Notes: generated by a model from the letters alone, not told the origin. Positions 20,301 to 28,604 are shown, numbered from the stretch's first letter. The stretch: DNA of 64,000 bases from Shinella lacus (GCF_010994755.1 NZ_WHSB02000015.1:83363-147362), one strand, 5' to 3'. Numbers and translations: made by a program.

Positions 20301-22127
20301 ATTGATCTCGATGCCGTCGCGGTGCTTGAGCTCCATGTCGTGCAGGATGACCCGGCGCTGTTCGCCGTCGAAACCGGCGACCGTGAGATCATGCGTCTGT
20401 TCGCTGACGACGTTGAAGCCGAGGTTTTCCAGCAACGGCACGCGGCGCGACAACGAAACGGGCTCGCCGGCATGGAAGATCTTCAGCTCGACCGTGCTCA
20501 GGTCGGTGTTCCAGGCCTTGCGGTAGAAGGAAATGCGGATCGGGTTGTCCGGCGTCGCCGTCGAAATGAGGGCGAGGTCGGCATGGGCTTCGGCGGGCGT
20601 GAAGTCCTCCTGGTAGCCGCGATCGGTGACGAGGCGCAGGCCATCGCCGCCGGAGAGCGTTTCGAAGCGGTCGGTCCAGCGCGTGGCGATCTCGCGCACG
20701 GCCTGTTCCAGCTTTGGCTGCGGAATGCGTGGCGTCTTGCCGCCGGAGCGGCCGATGATGAAGTGCACGCGGGCAAGTCCGCCTTCCGGGAAAGCCGGGT
20801 AATAGGCGGAGACGCGGCCATCGTAAGCCGACTTCAGATAGTTGCCGATCTTTTCACGCACGTCGGAATCATATTGTTCGCGCGGCACGTAGACGATGAC
20901 GGAGACGAAGCGGTCGAAACGGTCGATGCGCGGCAGCACGCGGATGCGCGGCCGGTCGGACAGTTCGTTGATCTGTTCGCAGAAGGTGGCGAGCAGGCCG
21001 GTGTCGATCTGGAAGAGATCGTCGCGCGGATAGGATTCCAGCGTGTTGATCAGCATCTTGCCGGAATGGCTCTTCGGGTCGTAGCCGAAATGCTCGACGA
21101 CGTCAGCCACCTTGGAGCGCAGCAGCGGGATCTGGCCGGCAGCATGCGTATAGGCGGTGGAGGTGAAGAGGCCGACGATGCGCAGTTCGCCGATCACCTT
21201 GCCCTTCTCGTTGAACCGCTTCAGGCCGATATAGTCCATATAGGCGCGGCGGTGCACGAGGGATTTCACATTGGCCTTGGTGACGATCAGGAAATCCGGG
21301 CCTTCGAGGAATTCGAGGATTTCCGGCGTCGTCGTCACGGCGTCCTTGCCGAGCCGCAGCACGCGCACGTCGGGGTCGGACAGGATGCCGAGCCCTTCGC
21401 CGCCGCGCTCCACGGTCGCCTGCTCGCCCTTGCCGGAATAGCTGTATTCGCGCATGCCGAGGAAGGTGAAGTTGTTGCTGCGCAGCCAGGTCATGAAGGC
21501 GAGCGCTTCATCCTTGTCGGCCTTGGCCTTGGCGTAACGCTCCATGTCGGCCATGGCGCTGTCGAGCTTTTCCACCATGGCGGGCCAGTCGTCGACGGCC
21601 TGGTGAACCTGGTTCAAAACGGTGTTCACGCGCTCGACGAGCGAGGCGGCTTCGCCCGGTGCGAGTTCCGACAGGTGGATCTCGATATGGCTGACCCGGT
21701 GCGCCGGATCGCTTTCCTCGTCCGGCGAGAAGAGTTTCGGCGTTTCGCCCGGGGTGACGACGAGGATCGGATGGACCGCGAGGTGTATGTCGCGGTGCGT
21801 GCTTGTCACTTCGCCCATCACCGAATCGTAGAGGAACGGCTGGTTGCGGTCGGTGACCGAGAGCACGGAGACGGGCTCGCCCTCCGGGCGAACCTCCGGC
21901 AGCGTGGTGACGGTGACGCGCGGCGTGGCACCGTCCCAGGCCTCGATTTCGGCCATGGCATGGGCGGCGGCAACCGCCAGCATCGGGCCGGTATAAAGCT
22001 CGATGTCGTCCTTGCTGGCACGCCCGAACAGGATGTCGGGGTTCAGTGTCTTTGCGCCGAGGGCGGCAGCTGCAGCCTTTGCGGCTTCGATGTGTTTTTC
22101 TCGTTTCACGTTGGTCCGGGCACCCAT
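17346..22127 (-). CDS. gdhB: NAD-specific glutamate dehydrogenase, large (180-kDa) type
   Basis: A 1593-residue enzyme that converts glutamate to 2-oxoglutarate and ammonium with NAD. The length and architecture fit the L-GDH180 class. A long N-terminal regulatory part with ACT-like repeats comes first (about 1-700). The catalytic core follows, with GKVARGGLRWSDR, the substrate lysine region PVGAKGGFYP, and VDLMWFGGIGTYIRG. A C-terminal helical region completes it. This class is catabolic and allosterically controlled. The gene is on its own, with a 277-bp divergent gap before the pyridoxal kinase. A very long open frame opposite to it is a GC-codon shadow. Confidence 0.93.
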   Translation of the reverse strand: MGARTNVKREKHIEAAKAAAAALGAKTLNPDILFGRASKDDIELYTGPMLAVAAAHAMAEIEAWDGATPRVTVTTLPEVRPEGEPVSVLSVTDRNQPFLYDSVMGEVTSTHRDIHLAVHPILVVTPGETPKLFSPDEESDPAHRVSHIEIHLSELAPGEAASLVERVNTVLNQVHQAVDDWPAMVEKLDSAMADMERYAKAKADKDEALAFMTWLRSNNFTFLGMREYSYSGKGEQATVERGGEGLGILSDPDVRVLRLGKDAVTTTPEILEFLEGPDFLIVTKANVKSLVHRRAYMDYIGLKRFNEKGKVIGELRIVGLFTSTAYTHAAGQIPLLRSKVADVVEHFGYDPKSHSGKMLINTLESYPRDDLFQIDTGLLATFCEQINELSDRPRIRVLPRIDRFDRFVSVIVYVPREQYDSDVREKIGNYLKSAYDGRVSAYYPAFPEGGLARVHFIIGRSGGKTPRIPQPKLEQAVREIATRWTDRFETLSGGDGLRLVTDRGYQEDFTPAEAHADLALISTATPDNPIRISFYRKAWNTDLSTVELKIFHAGEPVSLSRRVPLLENLGFNVVSEQTHDLTVAGFDGEQRRVILHDMELKHRDGIEINLDKLSPMLEEAFLAAWHGEVDDDALNRLILTAGISAREIMALRTYSRYLRQTGIPYSQGYIADTLNKYPPIAANLFRLFKTRLDPKFSDRQREKKTGETATAIEEALANVPSLDEDRILRRYVNAIQATLRTNYFQRDADGKPRKTLAIKLDPKALDGLPEPRPFREMFVYGAEVEGVHLRFGKVARGGLRWSDRAQDYRTEVLGLVKAQQVKNSVIVPVGAKGGFYPKQLPAGGSRDAIFKAGTEAYKTYIRTLLSVTDNIVGQDVVPPADTVRLDGDDPYFVVAADKGTATFSDTANGLAQEAGFWLDDAFASGGSAGYDHKKMGITARGAWETVKRHFREMNIDIQKTPFTVAGVGDMSGDVFGNGMLLSRKIRLVAAFDHRDIFIDPNPDTDTSFAERRRMFALPRSSWQDYDRSVLSKGAMIIPRTEKSVTLTAEAMAVIGIDKAKATPFEIMTAILKAPVDLMWFGGIGTYIRGQNETDAEVGDRANDPIRIVADDLRAKVIGEGANLGVTQRGRIAFAMKGGRCNSDAIDNSAGVNSSDVEVNIKIALASAMRDERLTRAKRNVLLASMTDEVGHLVLRNNYLQSLAISLTEKQGAANRAPLTRLMDRFEAAGQLNRKVETLPDDRTVAERYQASKPLTRPEIGVLLSYAKLVLFDELVHTGLPDEPYFEPTLISYFPAKMQKTYGDDIRSHRLRREIIATILANEVINRGGPAFINSLTDGTGFGPADAVKAAVIARDGYGLAALYAGVDALDTLVAGAVQNELYEEIGRIYATVTSLLLTTSAVSGPLDQAVHKLKQALKQLRPQLSTLISEAAGDEARRKAHAYEDEGVPADLAEEIATLSMLTFVPEVMLIASATGDTLGKTAQTFAGISAALNIGRLLSAASRIPTGDLYESLALQRSLTDIANARRDLASVVLTGHKGDKAPLATWQQADKERLARVTANLSALTETGEATLAKVSVAAGILSDLAQARSK

Positions 22128-22404
22128 GGAATTCTCCCTCGAATCCGATGGCCGGACGTTAGCAGAAGAAAAAATACCTGCGACGAAATTTGTGGAATCG
22201 TCAGAAAATTCAATCGATTTTGTCCGGAATAGGTCAGTTACACTGTCGTTTCGCCCAGGAATTCCTGTTTTTTCGACGAAAAGACGTCACAAACCGGTCA
22301 TGCGGAGCGATCGGCGGTGTCGCGCGAGAGGTGGATGGCAGGGCGGGCGTTGACAGGCTCGGACCCCCTTGTCATCACTCGACTGGACGAAAGGGAGCCG
22401 GCTT

Positions 22405-23280
22405 ATGAACGAGAGCGACAAGGGCACGGTCATCGTGATTTCGAGCCATGTGGTGCGCGGCACGGTCGGCAACCGCGCCGCCGTCTTCGCGCTCGAGACG
22501 CTCGGGCACCCGGTCTGGGCGCTGCCGACGGTCATCCTGCCCTGGCATCCGGGACACGGAAAATCGACCCGCGTGGCGATCTCGGCGGAAGATTTCGACG
22601 CGATGATCTCCGACCTTTTGCGCGCGCCTTGGCGCGGCGAGGTGAAGGCGGTGTTGTCGGGCTATCTCGGCAGTGCTGCGCAGGTGGCTTCCGTGGCGCG
22701 CCTTGTGTCGGGGCTCAAGGCGGAAAATCCGGACCTTCTCTATATGTGCGATCCGGTCTGCGGCGACGAGAGCGGCCTTTATATTGCGGAAGAAACGGCG
22801 GTGGCGATCCGCGACCGGCTGATCCCGCTCGCCTCGATCGCCACGCCCAACCGGTTCGAGCTGGCCTGGCTTTCCGGTGCGCCGCTGGAAACCAATGCGG
22901 CGGTCATGGAGGCGGCTTTGTCGCTCGGGCCGTCGCGCATGCTCGTCACCTCTTCGCTGCCGCTGATGGCGGGCAGCACGGGCAATCTCTATCTCTCCGG
23001 GCGCAGTGCGCTTCTGGCGGAACACCGCCTCGTGCCCAATCCGCCGAACGGCACCGGCGACCTGCTTTCGGCGATCTTCCTCTCCCGGCTGATGGAAGGC
23101 CTGGCGGAAGAACGGGCCTTGATGATGGCGACAGCCAGCGTCTTCGAGATCGTCGCGCGCACCGCCAAGCGCGGTGCCGACGAGTTGACGCTGGAACAGG
23201 ATGCCGGGAGCATTTCCACGCCCATGGCCATGGTGCACATGCGCCGCCTCCTGCATCCGGCGCAGACCAAACGGCCCTGA
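22405..23280 (+). CDS. pdxY: Pyridoxal kinase (PdxY-type)
   Basis: A 291-residue ribokinase-fold protein that phosphorylates pyridoxal in the B6 salvage pathway. The N-terminus VIVISSHVVRGTVGNRAAVFALETLGHPVWALPTV is the PdxY/PdxK substrate-binding region. The C-terminal anion-hole motif is NGTGD within NPPNGTGDLLSAIFL. The start at MNESDKG has an AAGGGAG ribosome-binding site; an in-frame ATG 12 codons upstream lacks one. It is transcribed away from gdh and is followed by a carbonic anhydrase gene on the same strand after 91 bp. Confidence 0.9.
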   Translation: MNESDKGTVIVISSHVVRGTVGNRAAVFALETLGHPVWALPTVILPWHPGHGKSTRVAISAEDFDAMISDLLRAPWRGEVKAVLSGYLGSAAQVASVARLVSGLKAENPDLLYMCDPVCGDESGLYIAEETAVAIRDRLIPLASIATPNRFELAWLSGAPLETNAAVMEAALSLGPSRMLVTSSLPLMAGSTGNLYLSGRSALLAEHRLVPNPPNGTGDLLSAIFLSRLMEGLAEERALMMATASVFEIVARTAKRGADELTLEQDAGSISTPMAMVHMRRLLHPAQTKRP

Positions 23281-23371
23281 ATCGTCTTGCGCCATCCCGT
23301 GCGGAGTGGTTTATGCACATCCGGATGGGGCCTCATCCGGCAGATCGTTTGCACGGGGGTATTTTGACACC

Positions 23372-24013
23372 ATGAACAGCTTTCCCGACCGTCTTCTGAA
23401 TGGCTACCGCAATTTCATGTCCGGCCGTTATGCCGAACAGTCGGCGCGCTACCGGGCGCTGGCCGAGACCGGCCAGAAGCCGAAGACGCTGGTGATTGCC
23501 TGTTGTGACTCCCGGGCAGCACCCGAGACGATCTTCGACAGCGGACCGGGCGAACTCTTCGTGATCCGCAACGTCGCCAACCTCGTGCCGCCCTATGAGC
23601 CGGACGGGCAGTACCACTCGACGTCGGCGGCGCTTGAATTTGCGGTGCAGTCGCTGAAGGTCAGCGATATCGTGGTGATGGGCCATGGCCGCTGCGGCGG
23701 CATTTCGGCAGCGCTCGCGCTCGATGCCGAGCCGCTCTCGCCCGGCGACTTCATCGGCAAGTGGATGGGCATGCTGAGGCCCGTCGCCGAACAGATCCAG
23801 GGTGCCGAACTCCTGACGCAGGGGGAACGCCAGCGTGCGCTCGAGCGCGTCTCGATCCGCAACTCGCTCGCCAATCTCAGAACCTTCCCCTGCGTGCGCA
23901 TCCTGGAAGAAAAGGGCCGCATCCAGCTGCACGGCTCATGGTTCGACATTTCGACCGGCGAGCTCTGGATCATGGACGCCAAGACCGGCGATTTCGTGCG
24001 CCCTGGCACGTAA
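23372..24013 (+). CDS. Beta-class carbonic anhydrase
   Basis: A 213-residue zinc enzyme that interconverts CO2 and bicarbonate. The zinc ligands lie in CCDSRAAPETIF (Cys-x-Asp-x-Arg) and GHGRCGG (His-x2-Cys). The rest (FVIRNVANLVPPYEP, SALEFAV) matches the bacterial beta class. The frame is open far upstream across the pyridoxal kinase end, but the first residues MNSFPDRLLNGYRNFMSGRY are the family start. No strong Shine-Dalgarno is visible before it. A strong terminator follows directly. Confidence 0.92.
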   Translation: MNSFPDRLLNGYRNFMSGRYAEQSARYRALAETGQKPKTLVIACCDSRAAPETIFDSGPGELFVIRNVANLVPPYEPDGQYHSTSAALEFAVQSLKVSDIVVMGHGRCGGISAALALDAEPLSPGDFIGKWMGMLRPVAEQIQGAELLTQGERQRALERVSIRNSLANLRTFPCVRILEEKGRIQLHGSWFDISTGELWIMDAKTGDFVRPGT

Positions 24014-24017
24014 AGAA

Positions 24018-24046
24018 AAACCCGGCGCGAAGCTCGCACCGGGTTT
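24018..24046 (+). terminator. Terminator after carbonic anhydrase
   Basis: Arms AAACCCGG and CCGGGTTT with a 13-nt loop lie directly after the stop codon. It also lies just beyond the end of the minus-strand transglycosylase gene and can serve both. Confidence 0.75.
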
Positions 24047-24069
24047 CCTGCATTCGATCTTGTCCCGAC

Positions 24070-24891
24070 TTATTCGCCGTCGATTTCCGCGCCGATGATG
24101 GCGATCGCGCGCTGGTAGACGCTGGCCGCGTTCCAGCCCTGCAGGGCGCCGAAATTGCCCTGGCCCGGCTGGTAGCCGCCGCCGGCGCTCCAGCCGTGGC
24201 CGCGCAGGAAGTTCGCGGTGGAGGCGAGTGCGTCGGCCTTCGAGCCGACAAGGTCGATGCGGCCGTTGCCGTCGCCGTCGACGGCGTATTTCAGCACGTT
24301 TGCCGGCAGGAACTGCGTCTGGCCGATTTCGCCATGCGCGGCACCCCGTGCGGACGTCGAGAGAATGCCCTTCTGGACAAGCTGCATCGTGGCGTTGAGC
24401 TGATTGGTGAAATATTCCGAACGGCGGCAATCATAGGCGAGTGTCGCCACGGCCGAGATCGTGTGTTCCTTGCCGAGGAAGCCGCCGAAGCCGGTTTCCA
24501 TGCCCCAGATGGCCAAGAGCGGGCCGGCCGGGACGCCGTAGCGGCCCTCGATGCGCTCGAATAGCGCTGCGTTCTGCTTCTTCAGGCCCTTGCCGCGGCG
24601 GATGATCGCCTGGCCGCCACGCTTCTGCATGAACTGTTCGAGGGAGAGTTTGAAACTCTTCTGGCCGCGGTCGGCGCGGATCGTCGCGCGGGCATAGCTG
24701 ACATTGGCGAATGCCTTGTCCAGCGTGGCGCGGTTGATGCCGCGGCCGGCGGCCTCGTCCTTGTATGCCTCTACCCAGGCAGGAAAACCGCCTGCATCGT
24801 TGCCGCACTTGGCAGCTTCAGCCGCCGCCGGCACTGCTGCCGTGGCGATCATTGCGGCCAGTACCTTGGCCACGCTCCGTGTCATGCCCAT
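24070..24891 (-). CDS. Lytic murein transglycosylase, MltB-like (SLT_2 domain)
   Basis: A 273-residue exported protein with a signal peptide (MGMTRSVAKVLAAMIATAAV, cleavage near AEAA-KC). There is no lipobox, so it is probably soluble in the periplasm. The SLT_2 domain has the catalytic glutamate in AIWGMETGFG (Glu132) and the MltB pattern ARGAAHGEIGQTQFLPANVL, AVDGDGNGRIDL. It cleaves the MurNAc-GlcNAc bond of peptidoglycan to an anhydro-sugar. No peptidoglycan-binding domain is attached, so it is the short form. It is monocistronic and convergent with the carbonic anhydrase gene. Confidence 0.9.
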   Translation of the reverse strand: MGMTRSVAKVLAAMIATAAVPAAAEAAKCGNDAGGFPAWVEAYKDEAAGRGINRATLDKAFANVSYARATIRADRGQKSFKLSLEQFMQKRGGQAIIRRGKGLKKQNAALFERIEGRYGVPAGPLLAIWGMETGFGGFLGKEHTISAVATLAYDCRRSEYFTNQLNATMQLVQKGILSTSARGAAHGEIGQTQFLPANVLKYAVDGDGNGRIDLVGSKADALASTANFLRGHGWSAGGGYQPGQGNFGALQGWNAASVYQRAIAIIGAEIDGE

Positions 24892-25008
24892 GAAAAACCC
24901 CGTGATCTAAATCAAATTCCGCTGCGGGAGCATGCCATGCCCCGCCGTTCCTGTCATCGCACCTTGCCGTGAAGCCGTTCCGGCCTGTCCGCCGGCATGG
25001 TTCAAAGC

Positions 25009-25046
25009 AAAGTCCCGATCGTTCTCAGACGGAACAATCGGGACTT
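25009..25046. terminator. Bidirectional terminator downstream of asd
   Basis: A long hairpin with arms AAAGTCCCGAT and ATCGGGACTTT, plus an inner GTTC/GGAAC pairing. The T-run is better on the plus strand (TTTTATTT), but the only gene it can serve is asd, which ends 82 nt away on the minus strand. Confidence 0.75.
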
Positions 25047-25127
25047 TTATTTAAAATTGGTTACCGGAACGTTGCCACATTTGCCAGAAACGCGGAAACA
25101 CTCCAATTTTGCCGTCCGCTCCCGTGA

Positions 25128-26162
25128 TCAGGCAGCCTGCTTCTTCGCCTTGATCAGGCCGCGGGCGACGAGCAGTTCCGCGATCTGGATGGCGTTGAGC
25201 GCGGCACCCTTACGCAGGTTGTCGGAGACGACCCAGATGTTGAGGCCGTTTTCGACGGTTGCGTCCTCGCGGATGCGCGAGATGTAGGTGGCGTCTTCAC
25301 CGGCCGATTCGTACGGGGTGATGTAGCCGCCGTTCTCGTGCTTGTCGATGACTTGGCAACCCGGCGCCTCGCGCAGGATCTCGCGGGCCTCGTCCGCCGT
25401 GATCTCGTTTTCGAACTCGATGTTGACCGATTCGGAATGACCGATGAAGACGGGGACGCGCACGGCCGTGCAGGTCACCTTGATCTTCGGATCGAGGATC
25501 TTCTTGGTCTCGGCCAGAACCTTCCACTCTTCCTTCGTGTAGCCGTCTTCCATGAACGAATCGATGTGCGGAATGACGTTGAAAGCGATGCGCTTGGTGA
25601 ACTTCTTCGATTCGACCGGATCGGCGACGAAGACGGCGCGGGTCTGCTGGAAGAGCTCGTCCATGCCTTCCTTGCCGGCGCCGGAGACGGACTGGTAGGT
25701 CGAGACGACGACGCGCTTGATCGTGGCGCGGTCATGCAGCGGCTTCAGCGCGACGACGAGCTGGGCGGTCGAGCAATTGGGGTTGGCGATGATGTTCTTG
25801 CGGGTAAACATCGTGATCGCGTCAGGGTTCACTTCCGGAACGACAAGCGGAACGTCGGCGTCGTAGCGCCAGGCCGAGGAATTGTCGATGACGACGCAGC
25901 CCTTGGCGCCGATCTTCGGCGAATACTTCTGCGAAACCGTGCCGCCGGCCGACATCAGGCAAATATCCGTGTCGGAGAAGTCGTAGTTTTCCAGGTTCTG
26001 GACCTTCAGCGTCTTGTCGCCGAAGGAGACTTCGGTGCCGAACGAACGGCTGGACGCAAGGGCGACGACTTCGTCGGCCGGGAAGCCGCGCTCAGCCAGG
26101 ATGTTCAGCATTTCACGGCCGACATTGCCGGTCGCGCCGGCGATTGCGATCTTGAAACCCAT
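25128..26162 (-). CDS. asd: Aspartate-semialdehyde dehydrogenase
   Basis: A 344-residue NADP enzyme that reduces aspartyl-4-phosphate to aspartate semialdehyde, the branch point to Lys/DAP, Thr and Met. The N-terminal Rossmann motif is IAGATGNVGREML, the catalytic Cys is in NPNCST (Cys130), and the substrate-binding segment is TYQSVSGAGKEGMDEL. Another ATG lies two codons upstream; the chosen one has a GAGAG element 7 nt before it. It is preceded by a short Thr/Lys-rich leader frame and mutually exclusive hairpins, so expression is probably controlled by amino-acid supply. Confidence 0.93.
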   Translation of the reverse strand: MGFKIAIAGATGNVGREMLNILAERGFPADEVVALASSRSFGTEVSFGDKTLKVQNLENYDFSDTDICLMSAGGTVSQKYSPKIGAKGCVVIDNSSAWRYDADVPLVVPEVNPDAITMFTRKNIIANPNCSTAQLVVALKPLHDRATIKRVVVSTYQSVSGAGKEGMDELFQQTRAVFVADPVESKKFTKRIAFNVIPHIDSFMEDGYTKEEWKVLAETKKILDPKIKVTCTAVRVPVFIGHSESVNIEFENEITADEAREILREAPGCQVIDKHENGGYITPYESAGEDATYISRIREDATVENGLNIWVVSDNLRKGAALNAIQIAELLVARGLIKAKKQAA

Positions 26163-26189
26163 ACTCATGCTCTCTTTCTCTGTCTCTCC

Positions 26190-26251
26190 GCGGGTTCTGG
26201 AGGGAAACCCGCCGGCCTCGACGCGGGTTTCGGTCCCCGGCCATACCGGGG
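26190..26251 (-). promoter_or_regulatory. Alternative hairpins between the leader peptide and asd
   Basis: On the minus strand, segment 1 (AAACCCGC, 26230-26223), segment 2 (GCGGGTTT, 26212-26205) and segment 3 (AACCCGC, 26196-26190) allow 1:2 or 2:3 pairing but not both. A CCCCGG/CCGGGG hairpin (26251-26235) precedes them. No T-run follows 1:2, so classic intrinsic termination is not obvious. A CTCTCTCC stretch near 26255-26262 can also pair with the GGAGAGA next to the asd start. Confidence 0.55.
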
Positions 26252-26273
26252 AGAGAGCGGTGGGCCAGAGACG

Positions 26274-26393
26274 TCAGACGGTTTTCGTCGTCGTTTTGGC
26301 CGTTGTTTTGGAAATGGATGCGCAATGGCGAACCCGTCCGGCGTTGAAGGCCGGATCGATCATGCTGGCGATGGTAAGACCAAGGCGGGACAT
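26274..26393 (-). CDS. Thr/Lys-rich leader peptide upstream of asd
   Basis: A 39-codon frame beginning MSRLGLTIASMID and ending SKTTAKTTTKTV, with five Thr and two Lys in its last nine residues (six and three in the last eleven). AAAGGA lies 6 nt before the ATG. A good promoter places the RNA 5' end about 20 nt upstream. Downstream, alternative hairpins separate it from asd, whose product feeds Thr and Lys synthesis. This is the layout of an attenuation leader in which ribosome stalling on Thr/Lys codons senses charged tRNA. The peptide itself need have no function. It could instead be a small protein; synonymous-site conservation would tell. Confidence 0.6.
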   Translation of the reverse strand: MSRLGLTIASMIDPAFNAGRVRHCASISKTTAKTTTKTV

Positions 26394-26415
26394 GGCGGTT
26401 CCTTTGCGTGGGTGC

Positions 26416-26443
26416 TGAATACGCTCATCTCACGAAGAGTCAA
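26416..26443 (-). promoter_or_regulatory. Promoter of the asd leader transcript
   Basis: On the minus strand, TTGACT (26443-26438), a 16-nt spacer and TATTCA (26421-26416). The predicted RNA start is just upstream of the leader-peptide ribosome-binding site. Confidence 0.55.
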
Positions 26444-26653
26444 GCCTTGCGCGTGCGCAAAGCGGCGCTTCGTCGAAGACGTCCATCTTCGACCAAAGTC
26501 TTACACCCAAAGTCATAAGCCCAAAGCAGCGCTGCTGTCACAGTTCTTTTTCTGCCATCCTTCCAATCAGGCGCACCCTGTCCTGGGTTTTAAGGGAGAA
26601 ACTCCGGACGATCATGGGCTGCCCGACACGCCGTTTTTGTGGAGGACAATGAA

Positions 26654-28543
26654 ATGGCAAATGTTTCGACAGTGGGCGCGGCCAAATCGACGCCCATGAC
26701 CGGCGAGCAGAAGAAGGTGATCTTCGCCTCTTCGCTCGGCACTGTTTTCGAATGGTATGATTTCTACCTTTACGGTTCCTTGGCGATCTATATTGGCGCC
26801 ACCTTCTTCAGCCAGTATCCTGAAACGACGCGCAATATCTTCGCGCTTTTGGCCTTTGCTGCGGGCTTCCTCGTGCGTCCGTTCGGCGCGCTGGTGTTCG
26901 GTCGCCTCGGCGACCTCGTCGGCCGCAAGTATACCTTCCTCGTCACGATCCTGATCATGGGCTTCTCGACCTTCGTGGTCGGCCTTCTGCCCGGTGCTGC
27001 CACCATCGGCATCGCCGCTCCGATCATCCTGATCATCCTGCGCATGCTCCAGGGCTTGGCGCTCGGCGGTGAATATGGCGGTGCCGCGACCTACGTCGCC
27101 GAACACGCCCCGGACGGCAAGCGCGGTTACTTCACCTCGTGGATCCAGACGACGGCGACGCTCGGCCTGTTCCTCTCGCTGGTGGTCATCCTGCTGGTCC
27201 AGTTCATTCTCGGCAAGGAAGCCTTCGCCGAATGGGGCTGGCGCATTCCGTTCCTGCTTTCGGCCATCCTGCTCGGCGTTTCCGTCTGGATCCGTCTGAA
27301 GATGAACGAATCGCCGGCCTTTGCGAAGATGAAGGAAGAGGGCAAGGGCTCCAAGGCACCGCTGACGGAAGCCTTCGGCCAGTGGCGCAATGCCAAGATC
27401 GCGCTGCTCGCGCTGTTCGGCGCCGTCGTCGGCCAGGCCGTCGTCTGGTATTCCGGCCAGTTCTACGCGCTGTTCTTCCTGACCGGCGTACTGAAGGTGG
27501 ACGGCCAGTCGGCCAATATCATGGTCGCCTGCTCGCTGCTCATCGGCACCGGCTTCTTCGTGCTGTTCGGCTGGCTGTCGGACAAGATCGGCCGCAAGCC
27601 GATCATCATGGCCGGCCTGCTGCTCGCCATGCTCACCTACTTCCCGCTCTTCAAGGCCATGACCTGGGCCGGCAACCCGGCGCTCGCACAGGCGCAGGAA
27701 TCGATCCGCGCGACGGTCACCGCCGCCCCGGGCGATTGCAAGTTCCAGTTCAACCCGACGGGCACGGCGAAGTTCACCACCTCGTGCGATATCGCGACGT
27801 CGTTCCTGACCCGCAACTCGGTGCCCTATGATGTCGTCGCCACGGCGGCTGCCGGCACGGCTGCGACCGTCAAGATCGGCGACAAGACGATCAACAGCTA
27901 CGACGCCATCGCTTCGGCCGACCAGGCCAAGGCGCTCGACGCCGCCTTCCAGAAGGAAACCAACCTTGCCCTGCAGGCCGGCGGTTACCCGCTGGTGCGC
28001 GGCGCGATCAAGGTGCCGGACTCCAAGCTCGACGCCTTCGTCGCAGCCAACCCGGAACTCGCGCTCGATGCCGCCGCGATCCGCGCCGGCGAGAAGGCGA
28101 CGACGCCCGCTGCCGACCTCGTCACCGCCAAGCTGCTGACGGCCGAAGAAGCCGCTGGCGTCACCGAGATGGCGGTCTACACGGTCGACAAGGGCGGTGC
28201 CTTCACCATGGTCGCCGATCCGGCAAATGTGAACTGGATCATGACCATCGCCGTGCTGACGGTCCTCGTGATCTACGTCACGATGGTCTACGGCCCGATC
28301 GCCGCCCTGCTGGTCGAACTCTTCCCGACCCGCATCCGCTACACCGGCATGTCGCTGCCCTACCATATCGGTAACGGCTGGTTCGGCGGCCTGCTTCCGG
28401 CAACGGCCTTCGCAATGAGCGCTGCCCAGGGCGATATCTACTACGGCCTCTGGTATCCGATCGTGTTCGCCGGCATCACGCTGGTCATCGGTCTCCTGTT
28501 CCTGCCGGAAACCAAGGACCGCGACATCCACGCCATGGATTGA
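26654..28543 (+). CDS. MHS-family MFS transporter with a large periplasmic insert
   Basis: A 629-residue metabolite:H+ symporter-type MFS protein. The N-terminal half is standard MHS: SLGTVFEWYDFYLYGSLA, the loop motif GRLGDLVGRKYTF, and ALGGEYGGAATYVAEHAP. After the ninth membrane segment (near MLTYFPLFKAMTW) about 180 extra residues (about 343-523) precede the tenth. By topology the insert faces the periplasm and contains two Cys (GDCKF, TTSCD). Typical MHS carriers are 420-550 residues. A GGAGGA lies 7 nt before the ATG. The substrate is unknown; family members move proline/betaine, 2-oxoglutarate or shikimate. It is divergent from asd. Confidence 0.87.
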   Translation: MANVSTVGAAKSTPMTGEQKKVIFASSLGTVFEWYDFYLYGSLAIYIGATFFSQYPETTRNIFALLAFAAGFLVRPFGALVFGRLGDLVGRKYTFLVTILIMGFSTFVVGLLPGAATIGIAAPIILIILRMLQGLALGGEYGGAATYVAEHAPDGKRGYFTSWIQTTATLGLFLSLVVILLVQFILGKEAFAEWGWRIPFLLSAILLGVSVWIRLKMNESPAFAKMKEEGKGSKAPLTEAFGQWRNAKIALLALFGAVVGQAVVWYSGQFYALFFLTGVLKVDGQSANIMVACSLLIGTGFFVLFGWLSDKIGRKPIIMAGLLLAMLTYFPLFKAMTWAGNPALAQAQESIRATVTAAPGDCKFQFNPTGTAKFTTSCDIATSFLTRNSVPYDVVATAAAGTAATVKIGDKTINSYDAIASADQAKALDAAFQKETNLALQAGGYPLVRGAIKVPDSKLDAFVAANPELALDAAAIRAGEKATTPAADLVTAKLLTAEEAAGVTEMAVYTVDKGGAFTMVADPANVNWIMTIAVLTVLVIYVTMVYGPIAALLVELFPTRIRYTGMSLPYHIGNGWFGGLLPATAFAMSAAQGDIYYGLWYPIVFAGITLVIGLLFLPETKDRDIHAMD

Positions 28544-28570
28544 TCTCCCCCTTCCGATTGTTCATGGCGG

Positions 28571-28604
28571 ACCCGGCTCGTGGCAACACGGGCCGGGTTC
28601 TTTA
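28571..28604 (+). terminator. Terminator after the MHS transporter
   Basis: The stem ACCCGGC-CGTG / CACG-GCCGGGT is followed by TCTTTATT. It overlaps the end region of the convergent PAP2 gene and may act both ways. Confidence 0.75.

Noticed and set aside
17343..22232. An open frame of over 1,600 codons opposite to gdh
   Set aside because: It mirrors the gdh coding sequence. In GC-rich DNA the antisense frame stays open by codon bias; it has no family-like sequence and no ribosome-binding site.
26169..26262. Classic intrinsic terminator in the asd leader
   Set aside because: The 8-bp stem is perfect, but a T-run does not follow it, so only alternative pairing is claimed.
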